From the NCBI GenBank assembly GCA_963693285.1, contig OY848921.1, positions 2,557,646 through 2,621,645 on the forward strand: a stretch of DNA of 64,000 bases, read 5' to 3'. This document shows, piece after piece, positions 36,948-48,432 of the stretch. Under the pieces are notes generated by a model. That model was not told the DNA's origin. It saw nothing but the letters and a program-made list of their open reading frames with translations, and made no database searches. Origin of the DNA: Xestospongia muta (lineage: Eukaryota; Porifera; Demospongiae; Haplosclerida; Petrosiidae). The position numbers and the translations under genes were made by a program. Position 1 is the stretch's first letter. Every line of letters begins with the position of its first letter.

Positions 36948-37401
36948 TGTTGTATTTAAGTCAAATCATAAATGGCCTTTTAGACTAGGGGCCAAATTCT
37001 AAAAATAGAATACGACACTATTCTAAAAATAGAATACTGTATATTGCATCATAGTTGTACTATTTTTAGCAAAGAATAACAAACCTGAAATAGCAAATAA
37101 AAATTCTATTCTATTAATAAAAAAGAACTACACAATTTCTTTCCTTCCAAATAATTGATAAAGTACATTATTACAGTCAAAGAAATAAAACTACAAATGT
37201 TTGTCTTTAATAAAAAAACAATCAACAAAATAATTGGAAGAAAAGATGTTATAACACACAACATGTACAGGGAAAATAATCATGATTTTTGTAACTGTTG
37301 TTAATGAAGGGAGCATTTAAATGTGATTGGAACTCAGTATATAGTAACAAAAGAAAAGATGGATGACCTTTATATGGTAAATGACCATATAACTGAAATT
37401 A

Positions 37402-37935
37402 ACTCATTTGAAGTGGGTATAGATTGTGGCCAAAAATGTCATCATACTATTTGGGTTAGGAGAACCAGCTGCTGCAATACCATCCACATCAAAAAACCTC
37501 TCAAGGCCAACATCCCTAAAGAACCAGAGAGATAAGTAAACAAGTGAATAAAAAATAGAAAATATTTTCCCTAAGGACTAGTATTATTGAAAAAACATTA
37601 GACATTTCATGTTCAAGGTTCTTATTCAGCAGCTTGTTGAGCAATAGTATAGTTTTCACATTGGTTATCAGGACTTTAAGTCATCATAGGGAATAAGATC
37701 TGGTACAAAACTATGAAGGAAGGCACACACAAAGCTAAACCATTAGCCCAACTGTTACTGAAATTTTTTACTTCAACATTCTGTGGAAAAAACAAAGAAT
37801 GTAATTGAATAGATGAATGGATGAATGAATGAATGAATGAACAGTCAAGAACATCTACATACTTCATAGTATCTTATCTTGTGTTGACACCAGACAAGTA
37901 ACTGTTGTGGTCCACATTGAGCTCCTATACTTTTT
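37402..37935 (-). pseudogene. Duplicated 3' end of the smoothelin-like gene (CH domain exons)
   Basis: Three minus-strand stretches match the last exons of the gene at 40848-47498: about 37865-37935 (exon 8), 37630-37785 (exon 9, NVEVKNFSNSWANGLALC then a frameshift at the aaggaaggcacacacaaag segment) and 37402-37520 (exon 10). Introns are kept, so it came by segmental DNA duplication. No upstream exons exist here. An expanded aatg repeat (about 37820-37845) sits in the intron. Confidence 0.85.
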
Positions 37936-37974
37936 GTCTGGCTAGAGTTGATTAGGAACTGACATTTATTTATC

Positions 37975-38240
37975 AGATCCTGTAGTTGTTAGAAATCTAT
38001 TGACACCTTCTCACCAGATAACACCAATTAAAATTCCTACTGATTTTACTAACGAACATCCAGGTACTAATGCAGAACACCTAGATACTGTTGAGGAAGA
38101 ACCACCATGGAGGGTGCTGGGTCCCTTCCAACAATTACTAAAGATAACATAATAGTCAGACACTCATCCAGAATAAGAAAAAAGATTGCTATGTACCAAC
38201 TAGTAACTTAGTGTGGAAAGAAAACAAATGATATTTTGAG
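37975..38240 (+). pseudogene. Retrotransposon pol 3' fragment, decayed
   Basis: Short stretches read like the end of a Gypsy-type polyprotein: PVVVRNLLTPSHQITPIKI, then VEEEPPWRV, then after stops RHSSRIRKKIAMYQ, a pattern like the RRSTRIR tail seen in many Gypsy Pol proteins. It lies at the junction of the two DUF4419 units and may have been involved in the rearrangement. It is unrelated in sequence to the intact element at 27337. Confidence 0.45.
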
Positions 38241-38455
38241 ATAAACAGACTGCAAAGTAGACAGTTAGGCTACTGACTAAACAATGATAATTTTATCTGT
38301 TATGTAATTTAACAATATGCTGTTTATTGTCATGTATTATTCACAATACTGCTATGGCTATGTAAAGCTACTTCCTATCGAAAAGACTAATTTTTGGATC
38401 TCTCACTATATGTAAGACACACCTCTTTCTTGTTTCATTAAGCTTAGGCGGCGGG

Positions 38456-38463
38456 TATATAAG
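38456..38463 (+). promoter_or_regulatory. TATA box of third DUF4419 gene
   Basis: tatataag, 31 bp before the ATG at 38494, in a stretch (gggtatat.agtaattgcacag) conserved in the other plus-strand copy. The spacing to the ATG is short, so the 5' UTR would be only a few bases if this is used. Confidence 0.5.
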
Positions 38464-38493
38464 TAATTGCACAGTCATAGTACATCGTTTCTA

Positions 38494-39579
38494 ATGGCTA
38501 CTTTCAAAGTTGATGAAGTTCAGACGCCTTCTACATCCCTACCACCTGTAGAATGGGAGAAATTGGTGTCTAATTTTTGTAACAGATCTAAAATTGAAGC
38601 TCAATCACCTCCAACTAATGGTCGAATCCCTGTAGCTTGTTTCGAATCTAATGGATTTGTAGGAGCTGTTCACACAGCTTATGACAATCATTATCCGTTA
38701 GTTCTCTCTCCTGATCATATATGGATGTGTATTGTTCAAGGATTTGCTACTCATGTCAATCAAAATGCAGAAAACCTACGTAATTTATTTGTGGAACATG
38801 AAGGAAAGAAAACTATTATAGTCAGGAGGGATGACTTTGTTAAAGGTTCCCCACACAATCCATGGCCTGAAGTGTTTTCTGAGTTCTCTGTCCAGATTCG
38901 TAGCCATATTGGAGAGAAGACTCATGATCTACTCACTCCTACCTTCACTACTACTGGTCCTGTTGAAAAGGCTGCAGCAGAAATTGTTTTAATGGATGCT
39001 TTCAAAGAATACTTTAGTTATCGTTTACGTACTCTCTGTGGTATTCCAGAGATCACATTAGAGGGTACAGTGGATGACTGGAAACAGCTACGAGAGAGAG
39101 CACTAGGTCTCGCCCAATTTGATCTCCAATGGTGGATAGACCCCCTCAAACCCATCCTGGATCAGTTTGTAGCTGCAGTTGAAGGTCACATTGATAAATC
39201 ATTTTGGTCTAGTATTTACAAGCAGACTGGTGGCTCTGGAGGTCCCTTTATTTCAGGTTGGATTGTCACCCTTTTTCCATATATGGATACTCAAAGGAAT
39301 CATTGGTTGAAATACAGTTGGCATAATTGGAAATCTCGTATGACTGAAAGCCAATTTGGTCATGGTGCTACAACTGACTCATTTCCTCCAGGAGTGACTA
39401 CAACTCCATTTGTTTGGGAATATTTAAGAGAAGAGTTTAAGATGCACTTTTATGCTGGGTTTATAGGTGCCAGTCAAGATCCTGTCACTCTTAGTATTCA
39501 TCCTGAGATCGGCTGGGCTATTGTGAGTGATGAAGAACTAGAGAAAGTAAAGAAACCACCACCATTCGGATGGTTTTAG
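38494..39579 (+). CDS. DUF4419 protein, copy 3
   Basis: A single exon of 361 codons from ATGGCTACTTTCAAAG. It is very close to copy 1 over its whole length, and holds the same marks (HYPLVLSPDHIWMCIVQGFA, TFTTTGPVEKAAAEI, FDLQWWIDPLKPIL, FGHGATTDS). The end KKPPPFGWF is shorter than in copy 1. The start at 38494 is preferred; the frame extends further upstream only through non-ATG codons. Function of the family is unknown. It is the best-preserved plus-strand copy because its ancestral start codon is intact. Confidence 0.9.
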   Translation: MATFKVDEVQTPSTSLPPVEWEKLVSNFCNRSKIEAQSPPTNGRIPVACFESNGFVGAVHTAYDNHYPLVLSPDHIWMCIVQGFATHVNQNAENLRNLFVEHEGKKTIIVRRDDFVKGSPHNPWPEVFSEFSVQIRSHIGEKTHDLLTPTFTTTGPVEKAAAEIVLMDAFKEYFSYRLRTLCGIPEITLEGTVDDWKQLRERALGLAQFDLQWWIDPLKPILDQFVAAVEGHIDKSFWSSIYKQTGGSGGPFISGWIVTLFPYMDTQRNHWLKYSWHNWKSRMTESQFGHGATTDSFPPGVTTTPFVWEYLREEFKMHFYAGFIGASQDPVTLSIHPEIGWAIVSDEELEKVKKPPPFGWF

Positions 39580-40077
39580 TTACAACAGTTAAATTCTGTT
39601 AATTTACTGTAGTGCTTTATTTGTGATTGTACAATTTACTTTCATTATACAATTGGTTACTTTCTACTTTTAATTTAATTAGCGTAATAATTTATAGGAA
39701 GTATTTCAAATCAAATAGAAGATATCAACATTTATATAACAGATCCAATTATAGTGAGTGGGTGTTGTATACAAATGATGTATGCCGTATATCATGGATG
39801 TTCCCCTTACATCACTATCTATGGCATCAGTTTGCACACAATTCAATATAAAAAGGATAAATTAAACAAATAATATATTACTTGTATTAAGAAACTATAT
39901 GTAGTTTAAAGTTCAGGTTGACAACTTAAAGCATAACTTATAGTAAATAAATATCTAAATTGATACAACTAGAAAATAGTGATATCAGTCTCAAAATCAC
40001 TTTACTTCAATAAAACTGTTTTCAAAAAGTATATTAAAAGTCTGTCTATATACATGACCCAAAAGCATATGATATTA
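39580..40077. other. Spacer, duplicated from 35144-35867
   Basis: It aligns with the 3' spacer of the first unit, with small deletions. No gene. Confidence 0.6.
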
Positions 40078-40407
40078 TTAATACCTCTTAGCTGTGGAGA
40101 CAATAATATCATTCACTACAGCCCATCCAATAAATGGATGAATAGCCAGTGACATAGGATCTTGACATGTTCCCATAAATCCAGCAAAAAAGTGCATATC
40201 AAATAATTTGTCCTGATACTCCCATACAAATGGTGTGGCAACAACATCACAACCTACTTGTTCAGTTATTATTACATCTTTAAAAGCAATGGAACCATTC
40301 TTAATTTTATATTGCTTTTTTGTTAGCAATGAATTTTGCTTTGTTTTCCCATCTTCAATATAAGGAAACAACCCAATAATCCATCCACTAATAAAAGGAC
40401 CTCCAGA
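40078..40407 (-). pseudogene. DUF4419 copy 4, truncated to its C-terminal third
   Basis: It matches the last about 100 codons of copy 2 (GLFPYIEDGKTKQNS ... FFAGFMGTCQDP ... STAKRY). At 40407, after ggacctccagaccc, similarity to the coding part stops, and it resumes with the 5' flank of copy 2 (ggcctttaagactgaggcc, compare 36973). So an internal deletion removed roughly the first 250 codons and the promoter-proximal part. Confidence 0.88.
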
Positions 40408-40847
40408 CCCTTTGTCTACGTGGCCTCATCATTTAATTATGACTGGCCTTTAAGACTGAGGCCAAGTTCTAAAAATAGAATACTACACTATTGCATCATA
40501 GTTGTACTATTTTAAGCAAAAACGTAATCCTGAATTGGCAAATAAAAATTCTATTCTAATAATAAAAAAGAAACTACACAATTTCTTTCCTTCCAAATAC
40601 AATTGATAAAGTACATTATTACAGTCAAAGAAATAAAACTACAAATGTTTGTCTTTAATAAAAAAACAATCAACAAAATAATTGGAAGAAAAGATGTTAT
40701 AACACACAACATGTAGAGGGAAATAATTATGATTTTTGCAACTGTTGTCAATGAAGGGGACATTTAAATGTGATTGGAACTCAGTATATAGTAACAAAAA
40801 AAAGATGAATGACCTTATATGGTAAATGACCATTAACTGAACATAAT

Positions 40848-43800
40848 TCATTTGAAGTGGGTATAGATTGTGGCCAAAAATGTCATCATACTCTTTGGGT
40901 CAGGAGAACCAGCTGCTACAATATCATCCACATCAAAAAACCTCTCAAGGCCAACATCCCTAAAGAACCAGAGAGACAAGTAAATAAGTGAATAAAAATA
41001 GACAGTTATTTTCTTAAGGACTGGTATTTGAAAAAAACATTAGACATTTCATGTTCAAGGTTCTTACTCAGCAGCTTGTAGAGCAATAGTATAGTTTTGA
41101 CGTTGGTTATCAGGACTTAAGTCATCATAGGGAATAAGATCTGGTACAAAACTATGAATGATGGCACACAAAGCTAAACCATTAGCCCAACTGTTACTGA
41201 AATCTTTGACTTCAACATTCTGTGTGAAAAACATAGAATGTAATTGAATAGATGAATGGCAGAATGGATCGATGAATGAACAGTCAAAAACATCTACATA
41301 CTTCATAGTATCTTGTCTTGTGTTGACACCAGGCAAGTAACTGTTGTGCTCCACGTTGAGACCCTGAACTCTTTTGTCTGGCCAGAGGTGATTTACCAGC
41401 ACTATATAAGAAAATATCATAACATTTGCTTAGAATCTCTTAATGCCTGACTTACTTTTCACCAGTATTAGCTTGGTCCATATCAGCCCATTTTTGCTTG
41501 TTTGCCTTCATTTCTTCTCTTCTCTTAGCTTCCTCTCTTTGCTTTCGTTCTCTGTATGTTAACCTGGGCTCACTAGTTTCTAAATAGAAATTAAGAAAGC
41601 ATAATATACATATATCAAATGTAATACTTTATACCATCAAGTGCCTTTTTGTGTCTTTCCTCTCTTGCTCTGCGACGAGCTTCTCGACGTGCTTCATATG
41701 AATCTTCTTCCACACCATTTTCAACCGGTTTTGATTCTGTTGATGGTTTCTCTTCTTGTCTTATCTCATTAAGCTGTTTCCGTCTCTCCTCTCTTTCTCG
41801 TCTTCTTGCCTCACGTCTTGCTTCATAAGAATCCTCCGATGTTTCCTTAGTTACCTCTTTCTTTACCTCATGTTTTTCTTCATCTTTCTCAACACAAGTC
41901 TCAGTCTGAACTGGAGACTCAGGTTCAGGCTCTTTGATAATATTTTCATTTTCAGGTTCTTTAGTCTCAACATATACCTTAGTCGGAGGAGGAGGTGTCT
42001 CTACATTTCCTTCTTTCTTTTCTCTCTCATCCTAAAACAAAATATACATTTAAATTATCAAACATAGACTAGCTATTAATTCAAACAAAATGTATTGATT
42101 GACTAGCTATTAGAATATATTGCTTCACTAGCTATTAGAATGTATTGATTGACTAGCTATTAGAATGGATTAATTAACTAGCTATTAATCCAAACAGAAT
42201 GTATTGATTGACCAGCTATTAGAATGCATTGCTTGACTAGCTATTAGAATATATTGCTTGACTAGCTATTAGAAGGGATTGATTAACTAGCTATTAGAAT
42301 GGATTAATAACTAGCTAATAATCCAAACAGAATGTATTGATTGTCTTATCATATCATACTTTGGGTTTTAAGTTAGTCCTAAAATCCAACTGTGCTTTAG
42401 AACCACTTTTAAAGTCCTTCTTCTCAGGCCCTGTACTTTTACGAAGAAGATTACGAAAGTCTACTTGTTCTGGACCAGCACGACGAGTAGGAAATGCTGC
42501 TGCCGTATTGATATTAGAATCTTCAGCACGACGAAGTTTTTTTCGGAAATCTTTATCTTCTTCCATTCCTGGTTCTGTTTGAGCAAGTACTTCAGGTACA
42601 ACAGGGATGATGATGTTCCCACTGCCTTTTCTCCCAGATTCAGGGTCTCTTTCTTCTAAACGTCTTAGCTCCTCATCTTCGTCATCCTCTTCATCATAAT
42701 ACTCCTCTTCATCTTTTTCATATTTTGTATGATTGTAATCCTAAAAATAAGAACGACAAGAGTATATTAATGGAGGATATATCAACACAACAAAACAAGA
42801 GTCGTATTTATACACACACACACATGTAAGTATGTATACATATATATGAAACTTCGCAAAATAGAGCTTAACAGCTCAACCAATCAGTTTTAATAGTGTT
42901 ACCATACACATATATGTACACAACACTACAAAATGGCTTAATAGACAAATTTTTTTCTTACTCTTGAGTCATCTTCCTCTTCTGGTGAGGGGGAACGTTC
43001 CTGTTGATATTCAACAGGAGGAGATGGAGTTTGTTCTACCAAAGCCACTGGTTCAGGAGAAGGTATTTTTTCTTCTACTGGTTCTGGAGATGGAGTTACT
43101 TCCTTGGGAGGCTCTGGAGAAGGTGTAGGCTCTCTCTCAGGTTCTGGAGAAGGCGTTGGTTCTTTAGGGGGTTCTGGAGAAGGAGTCGGTTCCCTTGGAG
43201 GTTCTGGAGAAGGAGTTGGTTCTCTTTGGGGTTCTGGAGAGGGTGTTGGTTCCCTTGGAGGTTCTGGTGTAGGTGTACGAGGTTTAGGCGGTTCCGGAGT
43301 TGGTTCTTTTGGTTCAGGTGTTGGTGAGCGTTCTCTGGGAGGAGGTGGCTCAAATGCCTCTTCTGGATGTGAGTCTGAGGAAGAGAGAAAACATAATTGA
43401 TAATATAAAGAGTAGTAGTTTACTGATGCGTATACAGATGATGTGTGTGGTCTTGTTAGAGTATATGGTACATTTATAGCATTCTTACAGTCTGTGTGTG
43501 TGCATGTGTGTATAAATATCTAGTAACTAATGACAATAATCACATAACAACACAAGAGAACAGCTTCTCTAACAATTAATCAATACAGATGGTTGAGCTA
43601 CTTTTAGAACTAGAAACAGATGACAAATCACTTTAGACATTAAGTAATAGCATCAAAAGTCGATAACTATTAGTTCAAGCACACAAGGACTTAATAGTTT
43701 CATAACATCAACGTAAAGTTGACGTAAGAAGTCAAAACTACATATATACACGTATTACTCAGAGAACAAATATAGTAGCCATTACTAAGATAATATTGCA

Positions 43801-46800
43801 ATATCACTGGTTCCATACTACTTGTTGTGTAGTTAAATGAAAGAAATTAAACATGTAGTGACATGGTTGATACACCTTTACAACAGTGTAGAAACAGGAC
43901 AAGATCATCACTGTTACTACATACCATGAGTTAGAAACTAACAATAATAATAATATCTACAATTGTACTATTAAAAATTATGATTCTGTTAAGATAAATC
44001 CATCATATGGAGAATTATGAACTTGTCTACCAGTCAAACTTTTATCTCAGTATGTACTACAATATCAAATGTGAGGAGTTCAAGTCTACTTTTCTCTTTA
44101 TAATTATTTCTTCTATTTCTACTCTACCATTGACGTCATTACCAACAATAGAAATACACTGTACTACATACAATACAAGTTATTCCCTATGGAATCAATG
44201 ACTTAATTCATTACAACAGTAACTTCCTCTGAACATCATATCATACCAATTAGACACTGTGACTATAGATGACTGCCAAAGAATGTGTGAATCATTTCAG
44301 TCATGACTACAATAGGCAATTTTAAATTACATCAAAGTTTACATTACTTATTGCCTAAAAAAGGCAGCCTACAATACATGAAATATATCTCTTAATATGT
44401 ACAATACCTTATATGGTCTGAATAGCCACAAATTAACCACTAATGCAGTTAGATATTCACATTATAGTGAGTGGCTACAGATACTCATCATGTAGTCAGT
44501 GATTGACGTAGCTTTGTTATCAGTGGCTATACACTAATGTTTAAGGTGATACAGATATTAACTTACATGTTACTATAATAATATTAATATCAGATATCTA
44601 TGTTCTCAGTAAATAAAACTAATACAATTATTGATAATATACAAATACGGCTATTAAATGATGTTAAGGACATAGACCCAAATAGACTGTGTTATTAATC
44701 TAACATGGGCTTCAGACTAACATAACATGGGACTCAGACTGTGTTATTAACATGACATGATGCTGAGACTTATGTTATTAACAAGAATTGGGACTCAGGC
44801 TCCGTTATAAACATAACATGGGTTCAGACTGTGTTACTAACATAATATTGGGCTCAGACTGTGTTACCAACATGACGTGGGGCTCAGACTGTGTTACTAA
44901 TATGACATGGGGCTCAGACTGTGTTACTAATATGACATGGGGCTCAGACTGTGTTACTAATAAGACATGGGGCTAAGACTGTGTTATTGACCTAACACAT
45001 TACATAACATGAGAATACAACCATAAAACATGTATAAATACTAGATCATCTTCCTAGTGGTTTAGTGGTCTGGCAACTCTAATGACAAAAACAATTCAAA
45101 ACATCTTACTCATTTACAATACCACTTCAATAAACTTATAACTCCAATTACTTCCATTCAGTATACTGTAGCATATTCAGTATATTTTTGTAAACTACAG
45201 TGCACATTCAGTATATTCCAATATAACTCTGTAAACCATTTTACCTTTGAAGGTTAAACTTACACTAAACCAGCTGTAACTCGATATATATATAATTAAC
45301 ACATTACCAAGGAATGCAAGAAGAAAACAGTACATGTAAATGGATTAAATACATGTAAACAATGCTAGGAGGAGAACACAAACATCACTCATTGCTACAC
45401 AATATTAGTTATCATAACTTGACATTACCTGAAAGATGACGCTCAGATGATCGTCTGTCCTGTAAAGAAATATAGCAATAATGAAATAACTACAAATAAA
45501 GAATATACTATGAACAAGTAATTGTATATTTGAATCTGATTAGTTTAACAGTAATAGTATTAAAATGTGATATAATAGTTAACATCTAGTCAATAGCACC
45601 TGCTACACACAGATCAAAGACAATTTAAAATAACTGTATAGAAACAGACTGTCTGCCTGTTAAACAAGCAAGTTCATACTGTTAGATGCACCCCCTTTCT
45701 CTCATTCCACAAACGGACATTAAAATGCTCTAATGCACCAGGGTAATTTAATATGGTAGACATTTACCGGTACACCTGGAGGTGGATGAATTAGGTTCAT
45801 AACAACCAATACTCACTACTACACAGTACATCAACTGGCTTTGTTTACAGTGGAACAAGAGATTGGTGTACATAAACTACAGTGGGAACTGTTGTAAAGG
45901 AAATTTCCTACCTACTTATTACAACGTGGCTGGCTATATAGTGGAGGAAATAGTGATTAGAGAATAACTAGTAAACAAGAAACAACAGCATAGCTTAAAT
46001 TTCATATATAAATTTAATTTTTTGGGTCTAAAACATTTGTTAAATACAAATATGTTTCCTAATTATAAAGCTATAAATAGCTTTGTAAACTACTTGAGAA
46101 CAGTTTTGTGTATTGTCTTCCTTATTGCTACACGACACACTACACTAATGTTGTACTACAATAATAAGCTACATTGAATACAGCTTCAATAGTTAGAGAG
46201 CAAAGAATGCTATAATAGCAATTATTATAAGTTGGCTATATTTGGTTAGCTATTATTTCAACCCAATTGGGTAATCTATTCATCAGTAGTATGTCATGTC
46301 TTTGTTCTTAGTATATATTTGTGTATAACAAGTGCCAATAAGGACAAAATAAGTTAATGTATTGTGTTAATGGGAGAAATAAGTAAGTCAAAGAAGCCTG
46401 TTCGTATGTGGTGATAATAAGTGTAATCACTTAGCTAGTTTTCATTTTAGTATGACAATTGAAAAGGGAAAGAATAACTCACTCTTGGTTCAGGAGTTTC
46501 AGTAGGTGTGGTCGACATGCTGGATCCATGGGATTTTCTCCACCAGTTATCTTCAGATTGACCCTGAGGTAATTGAGAGCTGTAGGTGTGGCTTGGGGAA
46601 GCGTCTTTGCTTGATTTTCTAGCTGGTGACTTTTCACTCTTACTATTTAAATAGCTGATAACAGGAGTATTTTTGTCAGGTGGTTTGACAGATTTACCAT
46701 CTGCAACTCGCGACGGAAGTACATTACCCGTCACTGAGTTTGGAATGGTTACCAACCGTGGTGCTTGGAAACCAGGTCGGCGATACTGACTACTGCCAGT

Positions 46801-47498
46801 CTGTCGTCTGATACCTTGTCCAGATTTCTTTTTTAAGTCTCGAATAGCAGCTCTAATTTTGGAACGAGTTTCATAGTCATCAGCCTTATCAAGCTATAAT
46901 TGAAGAAGGAAGCAATCAATCATATAGAAATTAGTCAAAAGGATGAGCATATTAAAATTTAAACAAAATAATAATAATCTATTCTATTATTGGAAAGTTC
47001 AATAAACAATTTATGTTTATACTTTAAATGACAAATAAACAAATGATGTATTATTAAAAATTAACAAGCTGGCAACAATAACAGTTCATCAATCAACCTT
47101 AAAAATTTGCTTTCTTAGAAAGACACTACACAACCTCTGCTATATGAGATCATTACATTAACTACACTACATTTGTCAGTCCCCCTCAAAGAGTTCTCTC
47201 ATGAATTAGCTGTTGGGGGCTTATGATGTCGTGTCTACAACAGTGATGAATACACTTTCAGATTATTCCTAGAAGGATCACAAGTGACTGACCTTTACCT
47301 CAATACAAACAGCTAGACGCTCTATGCTAAGTAAACAGAATATATACTTTTGCCTTTTACTAATTATTGTAGCCCTGTACAAATACTAGAAACTAATACT
47401 AACTCGATCCTCGTGTCCTTCAAAGATAATTATTAATGTAAACAACTCACTAGCTCTCTCAGAGCAGCTTCGTCCATATCACTATAATCTGACGCCAT
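40848..47498 (-). CDS. SMTN-like: Smoothelin-like protein with C-terminal CH domain
   Basis: Ten exons fit in phase: 47498-47451, 46893-46483, 45459-45429, 43374-42962, 42740-42360, 42031-41635, 41579-41456, 41401-41302, 41219-41068 and 40959-40848 (TGA), giving 722 residues. The N-terminus MDEAALREL followed by YETRSKIRAAIRDLKKK is the smoothelin-type motif. Residues about 164-301 are Pro/Glu-rich repeats of the type PTPSPEPPREP. Residues 302-428 carry an acidic run and then three DFRxxL motifs (365, 395, 420). Exon 6 has two copies of EDSYEARREARR and is highly charged, likely coiled coil or helix. Residues about 621-722 are a calponin-homology domain (LLAWCQHKTRYYE, NSWANGLALCAIIHSF, MMTFLATIYTHFK). 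Smoothelins bind actin in contractile cells. In a sponge it may serve pinacocyte or canal contraction, which is inference. Confidence 0.88.
42068..42345. repeat. Minisatellite in smoothelin-like intron 5
   Basis: About nine copies of a roughly 27-29-bp unit like gactagctattagaatgtattgatt, with some units shortened. It is confined to the intron between exons 42740-42360 and 42031-41635. Confidence 0.88.
44690..44995. repeat. 30-bp minisatellite in smoothelin-like intron 3
   Basis: About nine to ten units like atggggctcagactgtgttac; the best-kept run is 44840-44990 with a 30-bp period. Because 30 is divisible by three it gives a false repetitive open frame. Confidence 0.92.
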
Positions 47499-47847
47499 AG
47501 CTCTCGAATTTTTCTCTCTCTACTCGCAGGTACCTTTGAACTTTACACTGGTTCTGTCTCTCTCTACCCACGGCTTAAATATGTCGGTGGTCTGTTTAAG
47601 GAGGTGGCGGAACGAAATTCATAGCTATTAATTAACAATTACCACATCAAAGAGTGTGTGTTGTGCCATAAAAGTTCTAATATTAACGTCTCTTAATAAT
47701 GGGTCAACTACGGTACAACTAAAATTATTGCTATTCATAAATATTATATCTGTCTTTTGTTATTGTATTTCAATTTAGGCAATATAAAGTAAATAATATT
47801 TTAACTTTTTATTTATTTTAATGAGCATTTGATGTCATAATCAATTT
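47499..47847. other. Spacer between smoothelin-like start and RAD51C end
   Basis: Holds the 5' flank of the smoothelin-like gene (C/T-rich, ctctctctc near 47514-47565) and the 3' flank of RAD51C. No gene. Confidence 0.5.
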
Positions 47848-48394
47848 TTATGATTCTCCATAACGCAATCTTTTACAAGGTGGTTTTTCAGTACTATTGT
47901 CTTTATCCGTAGTATTACTAGCTAAATGACCATCATTCTTCCAATCTTCCGGGACCTGTTGTATTAAGGTGTCGAGACGACAGGCATCTTCCTCTTCTAG
48001 AGCGAGTTCATCTTCTAGTTCTTGAGAAGAAGTGACTGTGAACTGAGAAGACTTAAGACCATTAGAGTCACTACTTTCTGGTACATCTCTTATACCATCT
48101 TTCTAAAAAATAAATATTAAAGTTGGCAAAATAATTCATATGTACATGTATGTGACAGTGTGTGTTCATAAATGTAATGACAGATTACGTGTAACAAACA
48201 AAGAATGTACATTTACAGCTGGTAGGTATAACTTGATGACAATCTTACAGTAATTAGATAGGGGACAACAGTTTCACAATGAGACGGAGATTTGTAAAGA
48301 AGAGCCAAACGATCAGTTCCTTCCCAGTACAATATGATACGAATAGTACTAGCATGGCCCCAGCTCTCACCTAAAGTATGAGTAATGAAAGCTA

Positions 48395-48432
<38 letters not shown>

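Noticed and set aside
37323..37535. 70-codon plus-strand frame
   Set aside because: Antisense to the pseudogenised smoothelin exon 10 copy; the minus-strand reading matches the live gene.
43004..43400. Plus-strand Gly/Ser- and Arg/Trp-rich frames
   Set aside because: Antisense shadows of the Pro/Glu-rich exon 4 of the smoothelin-like gene, whose frame and splice sites are consistent on the minus strand.
44788..44976. Repetitive open frame with a WGSDCVTNMT unit
   Set aside because: It is a 30-bp intronic minisatellite whose period is divisible by three; no start context or splice sites, and it lies inside smoothelin-like intron 3.
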